Shown here piece by piece: positions 7,240 to 16,367 of a DNA stretch of 44,952 nt (the stretch's first letter is position 1; each line of letters starts with the position of its first letter). The DNA lies in NCBI GenBank assembly GCA_020057085.1, contig JAGVGO010000112.1, positions 1-44,952 on the forward strand, written 5' to 3'. A model generated the notes under the pieces. It was not told where the DNA came from. It made no database searches and saw only the letters and a list, made by a program, of their open reading frames with translations. The stretch comes from Planctomycetota bacterium (GTDB lineage: Bacteria; Planctomycetota; Uabimicrobiia; Uabimicrobiales; JABWCH01). A program made the translations under genes and the position numbers.

Positions 7240-10089
7240 CTACTCTTTTTGCAGATTTTTGTGCCGTTCCTTGAATTCTTCGAGGCGGGCGCGGTCGCGT
7301 TCTACCACCTCGGCTTTGGCCTTGCCAGTATAATTGGGATTGGCCAATTTGTTTTCGAGTTGTTTGATCTGTTCCTCGATTTTGGCGACATCTTTGGCAA
7401 TGCGGGTTTTCTCCGCATCGAGGTCAATGAGCCCGGTGAGCGGCAGATAGAGCGTAATGTTCTGCACCATGCGCACGGCACTGTGCGGCGGTTTGGCGAC
7501 ATCAGGCGTCGCCGCAATTTCTTCCACTTTGGTCAGTTTCTTGATGCCTTCGAACAAAGGTTGCAAAACGTCAAGTTGCTCGGCATTGGCGGCTGTCAGA
7601 ATCACCTTGGGAATCTTCTGCCCCTCGCGGATGCCTTTTTGCTCGGCGCGGATATTGTTGATGGCTGAAGTTACACCGCGCGCCAGCTCCATCACCGACA
7701 CAGCCTGCGCATCGCAGGCATAAGATTTTGCCTCGGGCCAGGCGGCGACAATGCAATTCTCGCTCTTTTCTTCAAGGCCTGCCGCGTTGAGAAGTGGCAG
7801 CAAGGTGTGCCACAACTCTTCGCTCAGGTGCGGCATGATCGGGTGGAGCAGCCGCAAAAACACATGCAAAGCTTTGAGTAACGTGGTCTGTGCATATTGT
7901 TTACTCTTTTTGCCATCGTTCTCCCACAGCCGCAGCTTGACTATTTCAAGATACCAGGAGCAGAGGTCATCCCAGAAGAAACGGTAAAGTATTTCGCAGG
8001 CCTCGCCGAGGCGATACGCATCGAGCATTTCGCTCACCCCTTTGACTGCGTGGTGCAAGCGGTCGGTGAGCCAGATGTCTTCGAGGTGCGGGCTATTTTT
8101 CTTGACGATCTTGGCCTCCTGGCAATTGGCGAAAATCACGCCATGACATGCCTGCCAGATCTTGTTGCAAAAACGTCTGCCTTCCTCCAGCACCGGCAGG
8201 CTCACATCGTATTCTTTGTCGGGCCGCAGGCTGCGCTGCACGATCAGACGGATGTCCTGGACATCTCCGGAAGCCATCGTCATAAGCCCGTAGCGCAAAG
8301 CATCACAGCCGTAGGATGGATAATGCTCAATGCGGTCGGCCGGAATGTCACCGAATGCATCCTTGCCCTGGATATGGTCACTGCCGCCGACGATCAACTT
8401 GAGCGGATCAACACCGTTGCCTCGCGTTTTCGACATGATATCGCCGCGTTCGTCCTGGACGGTGGGATTGATGAGTACATGGGCAAATGGTCTCAGACCA
8501 CGGAACTTCATGCCCATCATCACCATGCGCGCCACCCAAAGGGCAATGATGTCGCGGGCGGTCACGAGTACCTGCGTCGGATAGTAGTATTTGAGATCCT
8601 GCGTCTCTTCCGGCCAACCTAACGTGCTGAGCGGCCACAGTTGCGAAGAGAACCAGGTGTCGAGTACATCGGGGTCCTGCACCAGTTTTTTGTTGCCGCA
8701 CTGCGGACACGCTTCGGGGCAGGCGTTGCGACTGCTCGTCTGCGGCAGAATCGGCTGCGCCGTCTCCGGCACGAGATTCGGTTCGCCGCGTTCGTCGAGG
8801 ACGATGCCCGGATAGCATTTGGTACAGTACCAGATCGGGATGCGATGTCCCCACCAGATTTGGCGCGAAATGCACCAGTCGGGCGTCTGATCGAGCCAGC
8901 GCAGATAATCTTCGGCGCGTTTTTTTGGGAAAAACGTCACTTCGCCGTCCAAGACAGCTTTGCGTGCCAGCGCCACGAGCGGCTCCATCCTGACGAACCA
9001 CTGGTTCGACAGATATGGCTCGACAATGTCGTGACTGCGGTAGCAATGCGCCACATCATGCTGCAATTTGTGGGTCTTGCCGAGCAAATTTTGCGCCTTC
9101 AGGTCTGCCAGCACTTTGGCACGCGCCGCCGCCGCACTCATACCGCGGTATGGGCCGGCATTGTCGTTCAAACTGCCGTCGTCGTTCAGGATGTTGATCA
9201 TCGGCAGATGATTGCGCTGGCCGCAGGCATAGTCATTGGGATCGTGTGCCGGTGTCACCTTGACGGCGCCGGTCCCCTTCTTGGGGTCGGCCAGAATGTC
9301 GTCAGCGATGATGGGAATTGGACGGTTGAGTAACGGCAATAGGCAGCGTTTGCCGATCCACTTCTGGTAGCGCACATCTTGTGAATTCACAGCCACAGCA
9401 GTGTCGCCAAGCATCGTTTCCGGACGGGTGGTGGCCACAGTGATGAATTCGTCGCTTTGCCCTTCGAGCGGATAGCGGATTTCCCAGAAATTGGCGTCAA
9501 CCGTTTCATACACCAGCTCGTCGTTGGAAAGCGCGGTGCGGCAGCCCGGGCACCAATTGATGAGGCGTTTGCCACGGTAGACGAGTTTTTCCGCAAACAG
9601 CTCGAGAAAGACATAGCGCACCGCATACGACAGCCAATCGTCCATTGTGAAACGGGTACGCTGCCAGTCGCACGAGCAGCCAAGCCGCTTGAGCTGGCCG
9701 ATGATGCGATTGCCATAAAGCTCTTTCCATTGCCAGATTTTTGCGAGCAAGGCTTCACGGCCTATGTCATGGCGGCTCTTGCCTTCCTCCTGGCGCAACC
9801 TTTTTTCCACCACCGACTGGGTGGCAATGCCGGCATGGTCGGTGCCGGGAACCCAGCAAGCATTGTAGCCGCCCATGCGATGATAGCGGATGAGCACATC
9901 CTGGATCACGTTGTTCACCGCGTGCCCCATGTGCAGCGCACCCGTGACGTTGGGCGGCGGAATGACGATGGTGTAACTCGGCCGGTTGTCTGGCTCACTG
10001 TGAAAACATTGGTGTTCTTCCCAATACTGGTACCACTTGGCTTCGATCTCCAGCGCGGAGAACGCCTGTGGTTTCCTGGGTTCGGTCAT
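7240..10089 (-). CDS. valS: Valyl-tRNA synthetase
   Basis: A 949-aa class Ia synthetase that charges tRNA-Val. Visible are the HIGH-type signature HMGH at 53-56 within PPPNVTGALHMGHA, the KMSKS-type loop MSKT at 552-555, an editing insertion between them, and a Cys-rich zinc-like segment (CTKC ... CPEACPQCG). An anticodon-binding helical domain follows, then a C-terminal coiled coil rich in Lys/Glu. Length is normal for the family. AAAGG lies 9 nt before the ATG. A candidate promoter stands 70-100 bp upstream. Confidence 0.98.
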   Translation of the reverse strand: MTEPRKPQAFSALEIEAKWYQYWEEHQCFHSEPDNRPSYTIVIPPPNVTGALHMGHAVNNVIQDVLIRYHRMGGYNACWVPGTDHAGIATQSVVEKRLRQEEGKSRHDIGREALLAKIWQWKELYGNRIIGQLKRLGCSCDWQRTRFTMDDWLSYAVRYVFLELFAEKLVYRGKRLINWCPGCRTALSNDELVYETVDANFWEIRYPLEGQSDEFITVATTRPETMLGDTAVAVNSQDVRYQKWIGKRCLLPLLNRPIPIIADDILADPKKGTGAVKVTPAHDPNDYACGQRNHLPMINILNDDGSLNDNAGPYRGMSAAAARAKVLADLKAQNLLGKTHKLQHDVAHCYRSHDIVEPYLSNQWFVRMEPLVALARKAVLDGEVTFFPKKRAEDYLRWLDQTPDWCISRQIWWGHRIPIWYCTKCYPGIVLDERGEPNLVPETAQPILPQTSSRNACPEACPQCGNKKLVQDPDVLDTWFSSQLWPLSTLGWPEETQDLKYYYPTQVLVTARDIIALWVARMVMMGMKFRGLRPFAHVLINPTVQDERGDIMSKTRGNGVDPLKLIVGGSDHIQGKDAFGDIPADRIEHYPSYGCDALRYGLMTMASGDVQDIRLIVQRSLRPDKEYDVSLPVLEEGRRFCNKIWQACHGVIFANCQEAKIVKKNSPHLEDIWLTDRLHHAVKGVSEMLDAYRLGEACEILYRFFWDDLCSWYLEIVKLRLWENDGKKSKQYAQTTLLKALHVFLRLLHPIMPHLSEELWHTLLPLLNAAGLEEKSENCIVAAWPEAKSYACDAQAVSVMELARGVTSAINNIRAEQKGIREGQKIPKVILTAANAEQLDVLQPLFEGIKKLTKVEEIAATPDVAKPPHSAVRMVQNITLYLPLTGLIDLDAEKTRIAKDVAKIEEQIKQLENKLANPNYTGKAKAEVVERDRARLEEFKERHKNLQKE

Positions 10090-10160
10090 TGCATACTGCC
10101 TTTCAAAAGATGGACAAAAATCGAAATTTCGCCGAACTTGTGTAACAGCTCTGGTGACTT

Positions 10161-10189
10161 ATTCTACAGCAAAGCCGTTGCCGAAGCAA
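10161..10189 (-). promoter_or_regulatory. Candidate sigma70 promoter of valS
   Basis: Minus-strand TTGCTT, 17-bp spacer, TAGAAT, leaving a leader of about 65 nt before the valS ATG. That is too short for a T-box leader, and none is visible. Confidence 0.5.
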
Positions 10190-10205
10190 CAAGGAATATT
10201 GACAC

Positions 10206-12587
10206 TCATGACGAAAGCCGCCGTAAAACGATAACCGCCAACGCTGCACTCCAACTCATCAGCGAAATATACCAACCGATTTGGAACGATACTGGCTTAT
10301 AGAAAAATCGTACCTGGTGTTTGCCTGCCGGAATCTGGACCGCTCGAAAGAGAATGTTGGCCGGGTAGATTTTCGTTGCGTGCCCGCTGACTTCGCATTG
10401 CCAGCCAGGATAAAAAGCGTCGGTAAGTACCAGCCACCGTGCCTGTTGCGTCTGCGCTTCGATAATCACCTCTGCGGGACGATAGGCGATGATTTTCGCA
10501 CTGGTTTGGCTGGAAGAGGCATATTCCTGAAACGATGGCGGAAACCCTTCGATGTAGGCAGTGTTTTCAAAAAAGAGCGGATTTTGTATCTGGTTCATGC
10601 TTTCAGACAGGTCCGGAACATAGGCAACACAGGGCGGAAACCAGACCCGGTCCAAGCAATTGGGATTTTCGCATACTCGATATTCGTCGTAGCGCGAGAG
10701 TATTGGGTAGTTCATACCATATTGTTGATACAGTTGTTCATCGAAAACCATGTACCTGGTGCTGGAAAAATATAGCATGCGGAAAGGAAATCCCACCGTA
10801 TCCAACTGTTGCCACCGAGAAAGTATGGCAGCGTCGTAGCCGGAACTTTGGAAATAACCCAGAGCGGCAGTACGAGTACCAAATCCACTGTACAGAAACA
10901 AGTCTTGGTCATCTTGAACGAATCTTTCTTGCTCATTCACTTGGAACAAGCTGAAAACCGTATGATATCGCGTCAGAGGATCTGTAATTGTCTTTCCGAG
11001 CCAGGATGTTTCCAGATACCGTTTTTGTGGCATAGTAGGTGACAGATGCCACCCTTCCCGAATCATGGGAACTGCCAAAAATAAAATTGCTGTCATCCCC
11101 CAGATTTTTTTGGCATGGCAATAGTTCGAGGTGATACACCACCATAAAATCACGACCAGGAGTCCGGCAAGACCGCCATGCCAAACGATTCGCCACAGAG
11201 CGTCCGGGGCAAAAGAGACCGGAATCTGTACTTGATCTGCCGCCAAGCGTATAGAAATGAGTCGCGGATTTTTGGCTACCCATCCTGGCAATAAATAAAG
11301 TAAGAGATAGGCGAGTAACAAGATTCCTGATCCAATGAGTATCCGCCGGCGATATTGTCCAGCCGATCCCAAAAGTTGGGAAAAATTCCAAGCCGCCAGA
11401 GCGGACATCGCAAAAGCGGCCAAAATGAAATATTTCATGGGATAGCGAAATTTTTCCACAAGGGGCACATAGTTCCAAAGCCAGTAAAACAACGGTGTAT
11501 AGAAGCCCATTGCTATCAGAGTAAAGAACGTCACTACTGCGTATAAAAACCATTTTAACCGTGTCACGGGTAAAAACAGGCCGGCTGCGCATAACACCAA
11601 GATGACCGTACCTGAAAAAATACTGGGGAAAAAAGGGATGTCGGGGGCAGTAGGGTGATCTATTATGCTAGTCCCGGTTGCCGAAAAATGAATACTTCGG
11701 AGGGTATTGCCAATCCAGCCGTACCATCGTTCAGTGGGATACCCTTGTAATGCCGGACACAAAATCTGTAGCAACTGGACCGGAGAAAGACTCCAGGAGG
11801 AAGCTTCTGTGTAATCAATACGGGTGTGACGTGTAGATTCGCGCATGAGTTCCCAGGTAGGCAGTATCTGCACGGCAGTCAGCAAGGCCACCATACCTAC
11901 CAAAGTTCCTGACCATATGGCCGACCGCAGCCAAAGCTTGCTATTCTTCGGCAAACCGGTGGCGATAAAAAAATAAGGAATCAAGAGCACACTGGTACAG
12001 AGAAACGTGAGTGGATCACCACTAAATAGCTGACAGGCCAAAGTCATGGCGGAACCTAGAAGCCAGACCCAGGAGTGTCGAGTGACGGCGATGTGAAAAA
12101 CCGCGAAGACCGTGGGAATCCAGGTAAAAGATGTCAGATAAGGCAGATTGCTGATGTTCGAGATATACGTTCCCCCGAACATAAAGCCGATGCCACCCAC
12201 CAAGGCGGCGATTTTTTCTAGCTTCCACAGCCGCAGTAGCCAATACATGCTTGCTCCTGCCAGATAGACATGAGCCATGAGAAACATTTTCAATCCCAGA
12301 TGAAACGGCAGTACAAGAAATAGCAGATTGAGTGGATTGAAACTGGCCATAACGATGTTGGCCATATAGGGAACCCCACAATATTTGTAAGGGTTCCACA
12401 ATAAGAAATGGCCCTGTTGCAAAGCATCGACAAACAGCTTCTTATCACCATAATAAAACATGGAAAAATCGCGGTACCAATACATTTGGTCGGTAAAGAG
12501 TACTGGCGCGAAGAAGATCGATGCCAGGACGAATAACAGGTAATGAGGATAATAATTTTGCAGATGGTCGGTTATTTTTTTGTTCAT
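10206..12587 (-). CDS. YfhO-family polytopic membrane protein (putative GT-C type)
   Basis: A 793-aa integral membrane protein. A first helix at about residues 15-33 is followed by an extracytoplasmic loop with acidic and aromatic residues (YWYRDFSMFYYGD), then WNPYKYCGVPYMAN. This arrangement is typical of YfhO/GT-C proteins. About a dozen helices follow, with a large extracytoplasmic C-terminal region (residues about 500-760) and a last helix at the end. YfhO-like proteins are linked to transfer of sugars from polyprenyl-phosphate donors to envelope polymers; substrate here is unknown. No clear Shine-Dalgarno is seen before the ATG. It lies 119 bp downstream of holB. Confidence 0.8.
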   Translation of the reverse strand: MNKKITDHLQNYYPHYLLFVLASIFFAPVLFTDQMYWYRDFSMFYYGDKKLFVDALQQGHFLLWNPYKYCGVPYMANIVMASFNPLNLLFLVLPFHLGLKMFLMAHVYLAGASMYWLLRLWKLEKIAALVGGIGFMFGGTYISNISNLPYLTSFTWIPTVFAVFHIAVTRHSWVWLLGSAMTLACQLFSGDPLTFLCTSVLLIPYFFIATGLPKNSKLWLRSAIWSGTLVGMVALLTAVQILPTWELMRESTRHTRIDYTEASSWSLSPVQLLQILCPALQGYPTERWYGWIGNTLRSIHFSATGTSIIDHPTAPDIPFFPSIFSGTVILVLCAAGLFLPVTRLKWFLYAVVTFFTLIAMGFYTPLFYWLWNYVPLVEKFRYPMKYFILAAFAMSALAAWNFSQLLGSAGQYRRRILIGSGILLLAYLLLYLLPGWVAKNPRLISIRLAADQVQIPVSFAPDALWRIVWHGGLAGLLVVILWWCITSNYCHAKKIWGMTAILFLAVPMIREGWHLSPTMPQKRYLETSWLGKTITDPLTRYHTVFSLFQVNEQERFVQDDQDLFLYSGFGTRTAALGYFQSSGYDAAILSRWQQLDTVGFPFRMLYFSSTRYMVFDEQLYQQYGMNYPILSRYDEYRVCENPNCLDRVWFPPCVAYVPDLSESMNQIQNPLFFENTAYIEGFPPSFQEYASSSQTSAKIIAYRPAEVIIEAQTQQARWLVLTDAFYPGWQCEVSGHATKIYPANILFRAVQIPAGKHQVRFFYKPVSFQIGWYISLMSWSAALAVIVLRRLSS

Positions 12588-12706
12588 GGTTGTTTGCTAA
12601 AACGGTTGGGAAATTCGCTAGTCCCAAAGCAAGCGAATAGGGGAAAAAAGACCAAAGTTTGTAATACCCAAGGTTGTTTCAGCTACCGCCGCAATAGGCA
12701 CGGTAA

Positions 12707-13702
12707 TTATTTGCGCCGCAGTAAGATATACAATCTGAGATAAATGAGTTCCCACAACAGGCGTGGTGCAACATTGCAGGCGATCATAGCACGTGCCTGT
12801 TCGCTCAAAAATTCGATCAGTTGCCAGATGACAGTAGGATTGCACAGTTGTGCCAGACGGTCTATCTGTGCTGCCATGTCACTATGCAACACCAGCGGGT
12901 TATTGGCTGCCGGCAGATTGGCATGTTGGCGCAGTAGTATATCTCGCCAAAAAGAAGCGAGATAATCGAAGAACACGAGTGAACGCTGACGCGCTTCTTC
13001 ACCTTCACCCATGAGATCACTCAATTCCTGTGCCGCCTCGATAGGATCGTGGTTGTCCAGAAACAAACCAAACATCTTGTTACGCAGCTGCCAACGATTT
13101 TGAAGCATGTCGAGGGCCTCTTCGATACTGGCTCCGTACAAGGCAGCCGCCACTCTGGCTTGACCTGGCTCTGCCCGATGGTCGCTCACTAACTTAGCGG
13201 CAATGTCGCTCACTTGTTCGCCGATCGGAAAAATCTGGCAACGCGACAACACAGTAGGGAGCACCGCATGTTCGTTTTCGGCAGTAAGCAAGAAAACGAC
13301 ATACGCCGGCGGCTCTTCCAGCGTTTTGAGAAGCGCATTGGCAGCCTCTTCACGCATACGGTGTACGTCTTCCAGAATAAAGACCCGGTAATTACCTTCC
13401 CATGGTTTCTGGTGGGCATCGCATGCAACATCGCGGATTTGCTCAATCGTGATGCCTTTTTTATCGCCGGCGCTGATGAACGATACGTCAGGATGACTGA
13501 GGGAAGCCACCTTGACACAACTGGCACAGTGTCCGCACGGGCTTTCCTCGCCCTTGTGCTGGCACAACAAGAGCGATGCCAGCTTGCGCGCCAGAGCCGT
13601 TTTGCCCAATCCCTGTGGCCCCAGCAGCAAAAAAGCATGGTAGAGGGAAAAACGATTATGACGGAAAAAAGCAAGCAGCCTCTCCGGCGTGAAATAAATC
13701 AT
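12707..13702 (-). CDS. holB: DNA polymerase III, delta' subunit
   Basis: A 331-aa clamp-loader AAA+ subunit. The P-loop GPQGLGKT is at residues 28-35, the four-Cys zinc module at C47, C56, C59 and C62, and the Walker-B-like region at FILEDVHRM. The DnaX/delta' hallmarks LLKTLEEPP and LSRCQ follow. In the E. coli delta' subunit the P-loop is degraded; here it is intact, which leaves open that ATP is bound. I chose ATG 13702, where the family sequence begins; the frame is open to 13948 but that part overlaps the preceding gene. It starts 7 bp after the ARPP-1 gene. Confidence 0.93.
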   Translation of the reverse strand: MIYFTPERLLAFFRHNRFSLYHAFLLLGPQGLGKTALARKLASLLLCQHKGEESPCGHCASCVKVASLSHPDVSFISAGDKKGITIEQIRDVACDAHQKPWEGNYRVFILEDVHRMREEAANALLKTLEEPPAYVVFLLTAENEHAVLPTVLSRCQIFPIGEQVSDIAAKLVSDHRAEPGQARVAAALYGASIEEALDMLQNRWQLRNKMFGLFLDNHDPIEAAQELSDLMGEGEEARQRSLVFFDYLASFWRDILLRQHANLPAANNPLVLHSDMAAQIDRLAQLCNPTVIWQLIEFLSEQARAMIACNVAPRLLWELIYLRLYILLRRK

Positions 13703-13709
13703 ATGGGTC

Positions 13710-14735
13710 CTATTCGTGGCACGAATACATGAGGTGCAACATCGTATCCGACTGTGAGATCGCTTCCCCAAAAGCATGGTTGGCATCCGTTTCGTGCCGG
13801 CTTTCGCTGCCGATGTTTCTATTTTGTTGCCATGGAGCACTACGAATTTTTTCCAGCAGTTTGTTAAACATCTCTGTATCAATTTCCGGCGGCATCTTTT
13901 CTTCATAGAAATGCTGCGATATTTCGTCCTGCGGCAGCAAAGCGGCATCTATGGCAAAAGAAGAAATCAAATCTTTGTGAGCTTTCTCATAGAGTTCCGG
14001 TGAGACGAACAATTCCAGGCAGTGCATCAGCTTCATATTGCCCGACTTCCATTCGAAAGGATCGAGCATGATTACATAGAGGCCGAGCTGGTTCGGAATG
14101 TTTTTTACCCAATCTTGTATAATGGTCTGTGCCCGGCTACGGCTGCGCTCACGTACCTCATTGCCGTGTCGGTCGGTAGAAGTGAGCTGCGAGGTGGCAT
14201 GAGCCATTTCTTCACGATTGCCCACTAGTGTATCGGAAGCCACCGTATAATCGTCGGTGCAGGAGGTGGTGCCGCTCATCACTGAAGTTTCGTGGATCGT
14301 ATGCCAGGTTTCTTCCTGCGTTTTGCGGGAGAAACGCAAGCTGGACGAAGTGACATCGCCGGGTTTATTGGAAAAGCTCTTGGATTGGTGTGGATTCCAA
14401 CGGCCATGCTGGATGCATTGCACGGGAATATCCATGGAGACTCCTTTGGAGAGTACGAAGCTGTGCAGCAATTGCCGGTTTTGCCCACCGCCGCGAATGA
14501 CGCTGCCGCGATACCCTAAAAAATTTTCCGTCGAATGGTTGACAACGGTTACACTGGGCACGCTGACATTCTGCCGTTCTTTGATTTCGACGGATTTATC
14601 GGCTAACCCTTCCCACAGGAAGCGACGCACTTCCACATTTTGTTTGTTAGTGCCAAGGACGGGAATGATATGTATTCCCGGATACTGTTTGGCAGATTCG
14701 ATGTGAGGTTTGACATCCGGTAAAGCAAATCCCAT
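13710..14735 (-). CDS. ARPP-1-domain-like protein
   Basis: A 341-aa soluble protein that resembles the ARPP-1 domain family. It has the GGGQNR motif at about 82-87 followed by an IPVQCIQHGRW block at 103-113, matching the family's GxKQNR...IPVSCVEQGRW pattern as I remember it. The biochemical role of this family is not established to my knowledge. A Ser/Thr-rich middle (VMSGTTSCTDDYTVASDT) and a Gln/Asn-rich tail follow. It lies between an FHA protein and holB in a tightly packed leftward operon (44 and 7 bp gaps). AAGGATAGGA precedes the ATG. Confidence 0.65.
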   Translation of the reverse strand: MGFALPDVKPHIESAKQYPGIHIIPVLGTNKQNVEVRRFLWEGLADKSVEIKERQNVSVPSVTVVNHSTENFLGYRGSVIRGGGQNRQLLHSFVLSKGVSMDIPVQCIQHGRWNPHQSKSFSNKPGDVTSSSLRFSRKTQEETWHTIHETSVMSGTTSCTDDYTVASDTLVGNREEMAHATSQLTSTDRHGNEVRERSRSRAQTIIQDWVKNIPNQLGLYVIMLDPFEWKSGNMKLMHCLELFVSPELYEKAHKDLISSFAIDAALLPQDEISQHFYEEKMPPEIDTEMFNKLLEKIRSAPWQQNRNIGSESRHETDANHAFGEAISQSDTMLHLMYSCHE

Positions 14736-14779
14736 ATTTCTATCCTATCCTTTCTCGATAGCGAAAGCCATCTCGATTA

Positions 14780-15640
14780 CTAAGCTTCTTGCTGTTTTTT
14801 ATGCATCAAAGCCTTAATTAAACGGTTGTTCTGCTGTATGCTGAGATACCCTTTTTGTACCAATACTTCTCCTAAGCGTGGCATTTTGCCGCTTTCTTTG
14901 AGATACCTCTCCTGCAACGCCAGACACTCCTGTACTTTTGCCTCGCTGACCAGCTTTTGCTCGATCACCACTTTGCCGAATTGAATATCTTTGTGGCGGA
15001 CTTTATAGGCATTGTGTTCCTGTAACAACTTGTCTACTTGCTCCTGTTGCAACAGTTTTTGTGCCACTAAAATATCGGTGAGGCTGCACGGCTGGTGATG
15101 CTGGATCTTTTCTTTCTGCAGCTCCAGCATCTGGCGAATCTGTGACGATGTCACGAGACGATTTTTGAGTGCCAGCCGACAGATATTGAGATCTTGCGCC
15201 TTTTTAATCAGCCTGCCTAGCGGCAGATGCGTCCCACCGGTAACCACCGGCGCGATCTGGGCATCTTCCACATCATCATCGTGCAGGGAAATATTCACCT
15301 GCTCACCCGTAATGTAGACTTTTCCTTGCTTTTCTCCCATATATTCGGCAAATTCAAGCAAAGTCTTGCCTACGCGCAAACGGTCTCCCACATGCAGAGA
15401 GGCGCTGTCTACCACAGCCTCGTTTAGCAGCACACCATTTGCCGAAAGCAGGTCTTCGACAATAAAATTGTCTTGTTCATGGTACAGGTTGCAATGGAGC
15501 GAGGAAACCAGTGGGTCCAGCAGGCGGAAATGACAGACGCTGGAACGTCCGAGCAGACGCTCCCCTTTGTCGCTCCACAAAAATACCTGTTCCAGATGCA
15601 GAGTAGGCCCCTCGACTACAGTCAACTGTCCTGTCTTCAT
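14780..15640 (-). CDS. FHA domain protein with two MshEN/GspE-N-like helical modules
   Basis: A 286-aa protein. Residues 1-100 are an FHA phosphothreonine-binding domain, with the core motifs LLGRSS, SSLHC and SANGVLLN. Residues about 145-285 contain two copies of a helical pair. Each repeat has the pattern (L/F)GxxLVxxxxLSxxQxxxxL, for example RLGEVLVQKGYLS, as in MshEN/GspE-N domains, some of which bind c-di-GMP. The ATG lies 11 bp after the upstream FHA gene, with AAAGGG before it. I infer an adaptor that reads kinase phosphorylation. The kinase at 30448 appears to carry the same helical module at its N-terminus. Confidence 0.78.
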   Translation of the reverse strand: MKTGQLTVVEGPTLHLEQVFLWSDKGERLLGRSSVCHFRLLDPLVSSLHCNLYHEQDNFIVEDLLSANGVLLNEAVVDSASLHVGDRLRVGKTLLEFAEYMGEKQGKVYITGEQVNISLHDDDVEDAQIAPVVTGGTHLPLGRLIKKAQDLNICRLALKNRLVTSSQIRQMLELQKEKIQHHQPCSLTDILVAQKLLQQEQVDKLLQEHNAYKVRHKDIQFGKVVIEQKLVSEAKVQECLALQERYLKESGKMPRLGEVLVQKGYLSIQQNNRLIKALMHKKQQEA

Positions 15641-15651
15641 ATCATTTCCCT

Positions 15652-16044
15652 TTATTGGCGGTCTGTTGGTGGAAAATTTGTTTTTGGTTGCGCATGCCTG
15701 CTATCGCGTTTTGCTTTGAGCGACGGACTTCTGGTGGTAATCGCCTGTTTGTCCTGGTCGTGCATAAAACCAAGATAGGTTTGCCCGACACGAAAAATAG
15801 CACGAGGCGGTAATGGCGTACGCTCATGGATTTGTTTGTCGTTTATCCATGTGCCGTTGCTACTCATCATATCTTCAATGAAATAATCATTGCCTTCCTG
15901 GATAATGCGACAATGAAAATTGGCAACACCGGCATCGGACGCCAGGCAGATATCTGCCTCCTGCTTGCGACCGATGACAGTCGGTGATTTGGTCAGGAAA
16001 AATTCCTGGCCTTGCATTGGACCATCAATAACAATCAATTTCAA
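15652..16044 (-). CDS. Small FHA domain protein
   Basis: A 130-aa protein that is almost only an FHA domain: GRKQEADICL, NFHCRI and SSNGTWIND hold the phosphothreonine-contacting residues. A basic disordered tail follows. Start choice: I take TTG at 16044 because GAAAGGTG lies exactly 6 nt before it, the same spacing as in the flavoprotein gene starting at 18982. A GTG three codons upstream (16053) overlaps that Shine-Dalgarno. It heads the FHA-FHA-ARPP-holB cluster, 11 bp before the next gene. Confidence 0.85.
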   Translation of the reverse strand: MKLIVIDGPMQGQEFFLTKSPTVIGRKQEADICLASDAGVANFHCRIIQEGNDYFIEDMMSSNGTWINDKQIHERTPLPPRAIFRVGQTYLGFMHDQDKQAITTRSPSLKAKRDSRHAQPKTNFPPTDRQ

Positions 16045-16367
16045 GATTGGCACCTTTCCCTAAATGAACATAAGAAAGGGCGTATCCAATAATTAGGGGG
16101 CATAGTAACTTTTTTGAAATAAGTACAAGCTTATAACGCCTATAACCTCTCCCCTGGCGGGAGAGGTTATACTCTACCCATAATTTTTCTATCCCCCCGA
16201 AGTGTTAGATACGCCCCATAAGAAAATCTCTGACACTCGGCCCTTGTATCATACGATATTTGCGACGAATTTTCAATAATGAAATGGCGCAGGCAAGGCG
16301 TCTAGCTTCGGGCGCTTTGTCTGAAACTTCAGGTTTGGCCGAGATGGGGCTCGGCGTTCCCAGGGCA
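16045..16367. other. Gene-free stretch holding repeat copy 2
   Basis: The 323 bp between the lipid kinase stop and the FHA start hold the 72-bp repeat (16145-16216) and a GC-rich hairpin at 16338-16355 (GCCGAG / CTCGGC, 6-nt loop) just past the kinase stop. A leftward 68-codon frame crosses this region, but it overlaps the kinase end and includes repeat sequence, so I do not call it. No promoter stands out for the FHA cluster. Confidence 0.6.
16145..16216. repeat. 72-bp palindrome-headed repeat, copy 2
   Basis: The tail of about 50 bp is identical to that of copy 1 at 28-99 in the same orientation. The 8-bp stem has the loop CTGGC here and GCCAG in copy 1, exact reverse complements. The head was therefore inverted by itself, or the copies were built from opposite strands of a palindrome. 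Confidence 0.85.

Noticed and set aside
10090-10160. T-box leader before valS
   Set aside because: The leader from the candidate promoter is only about 65 nt, and no T-box or specifier structure was seen.
7897-10302. Long frames on the plus strand opposite valS (7897-8622, 8641-9333, 9457-10302)
   Set aside because: They mirror the codon structure of valS, carry no recognisable motif and lie entirely antisense to a certain gene.
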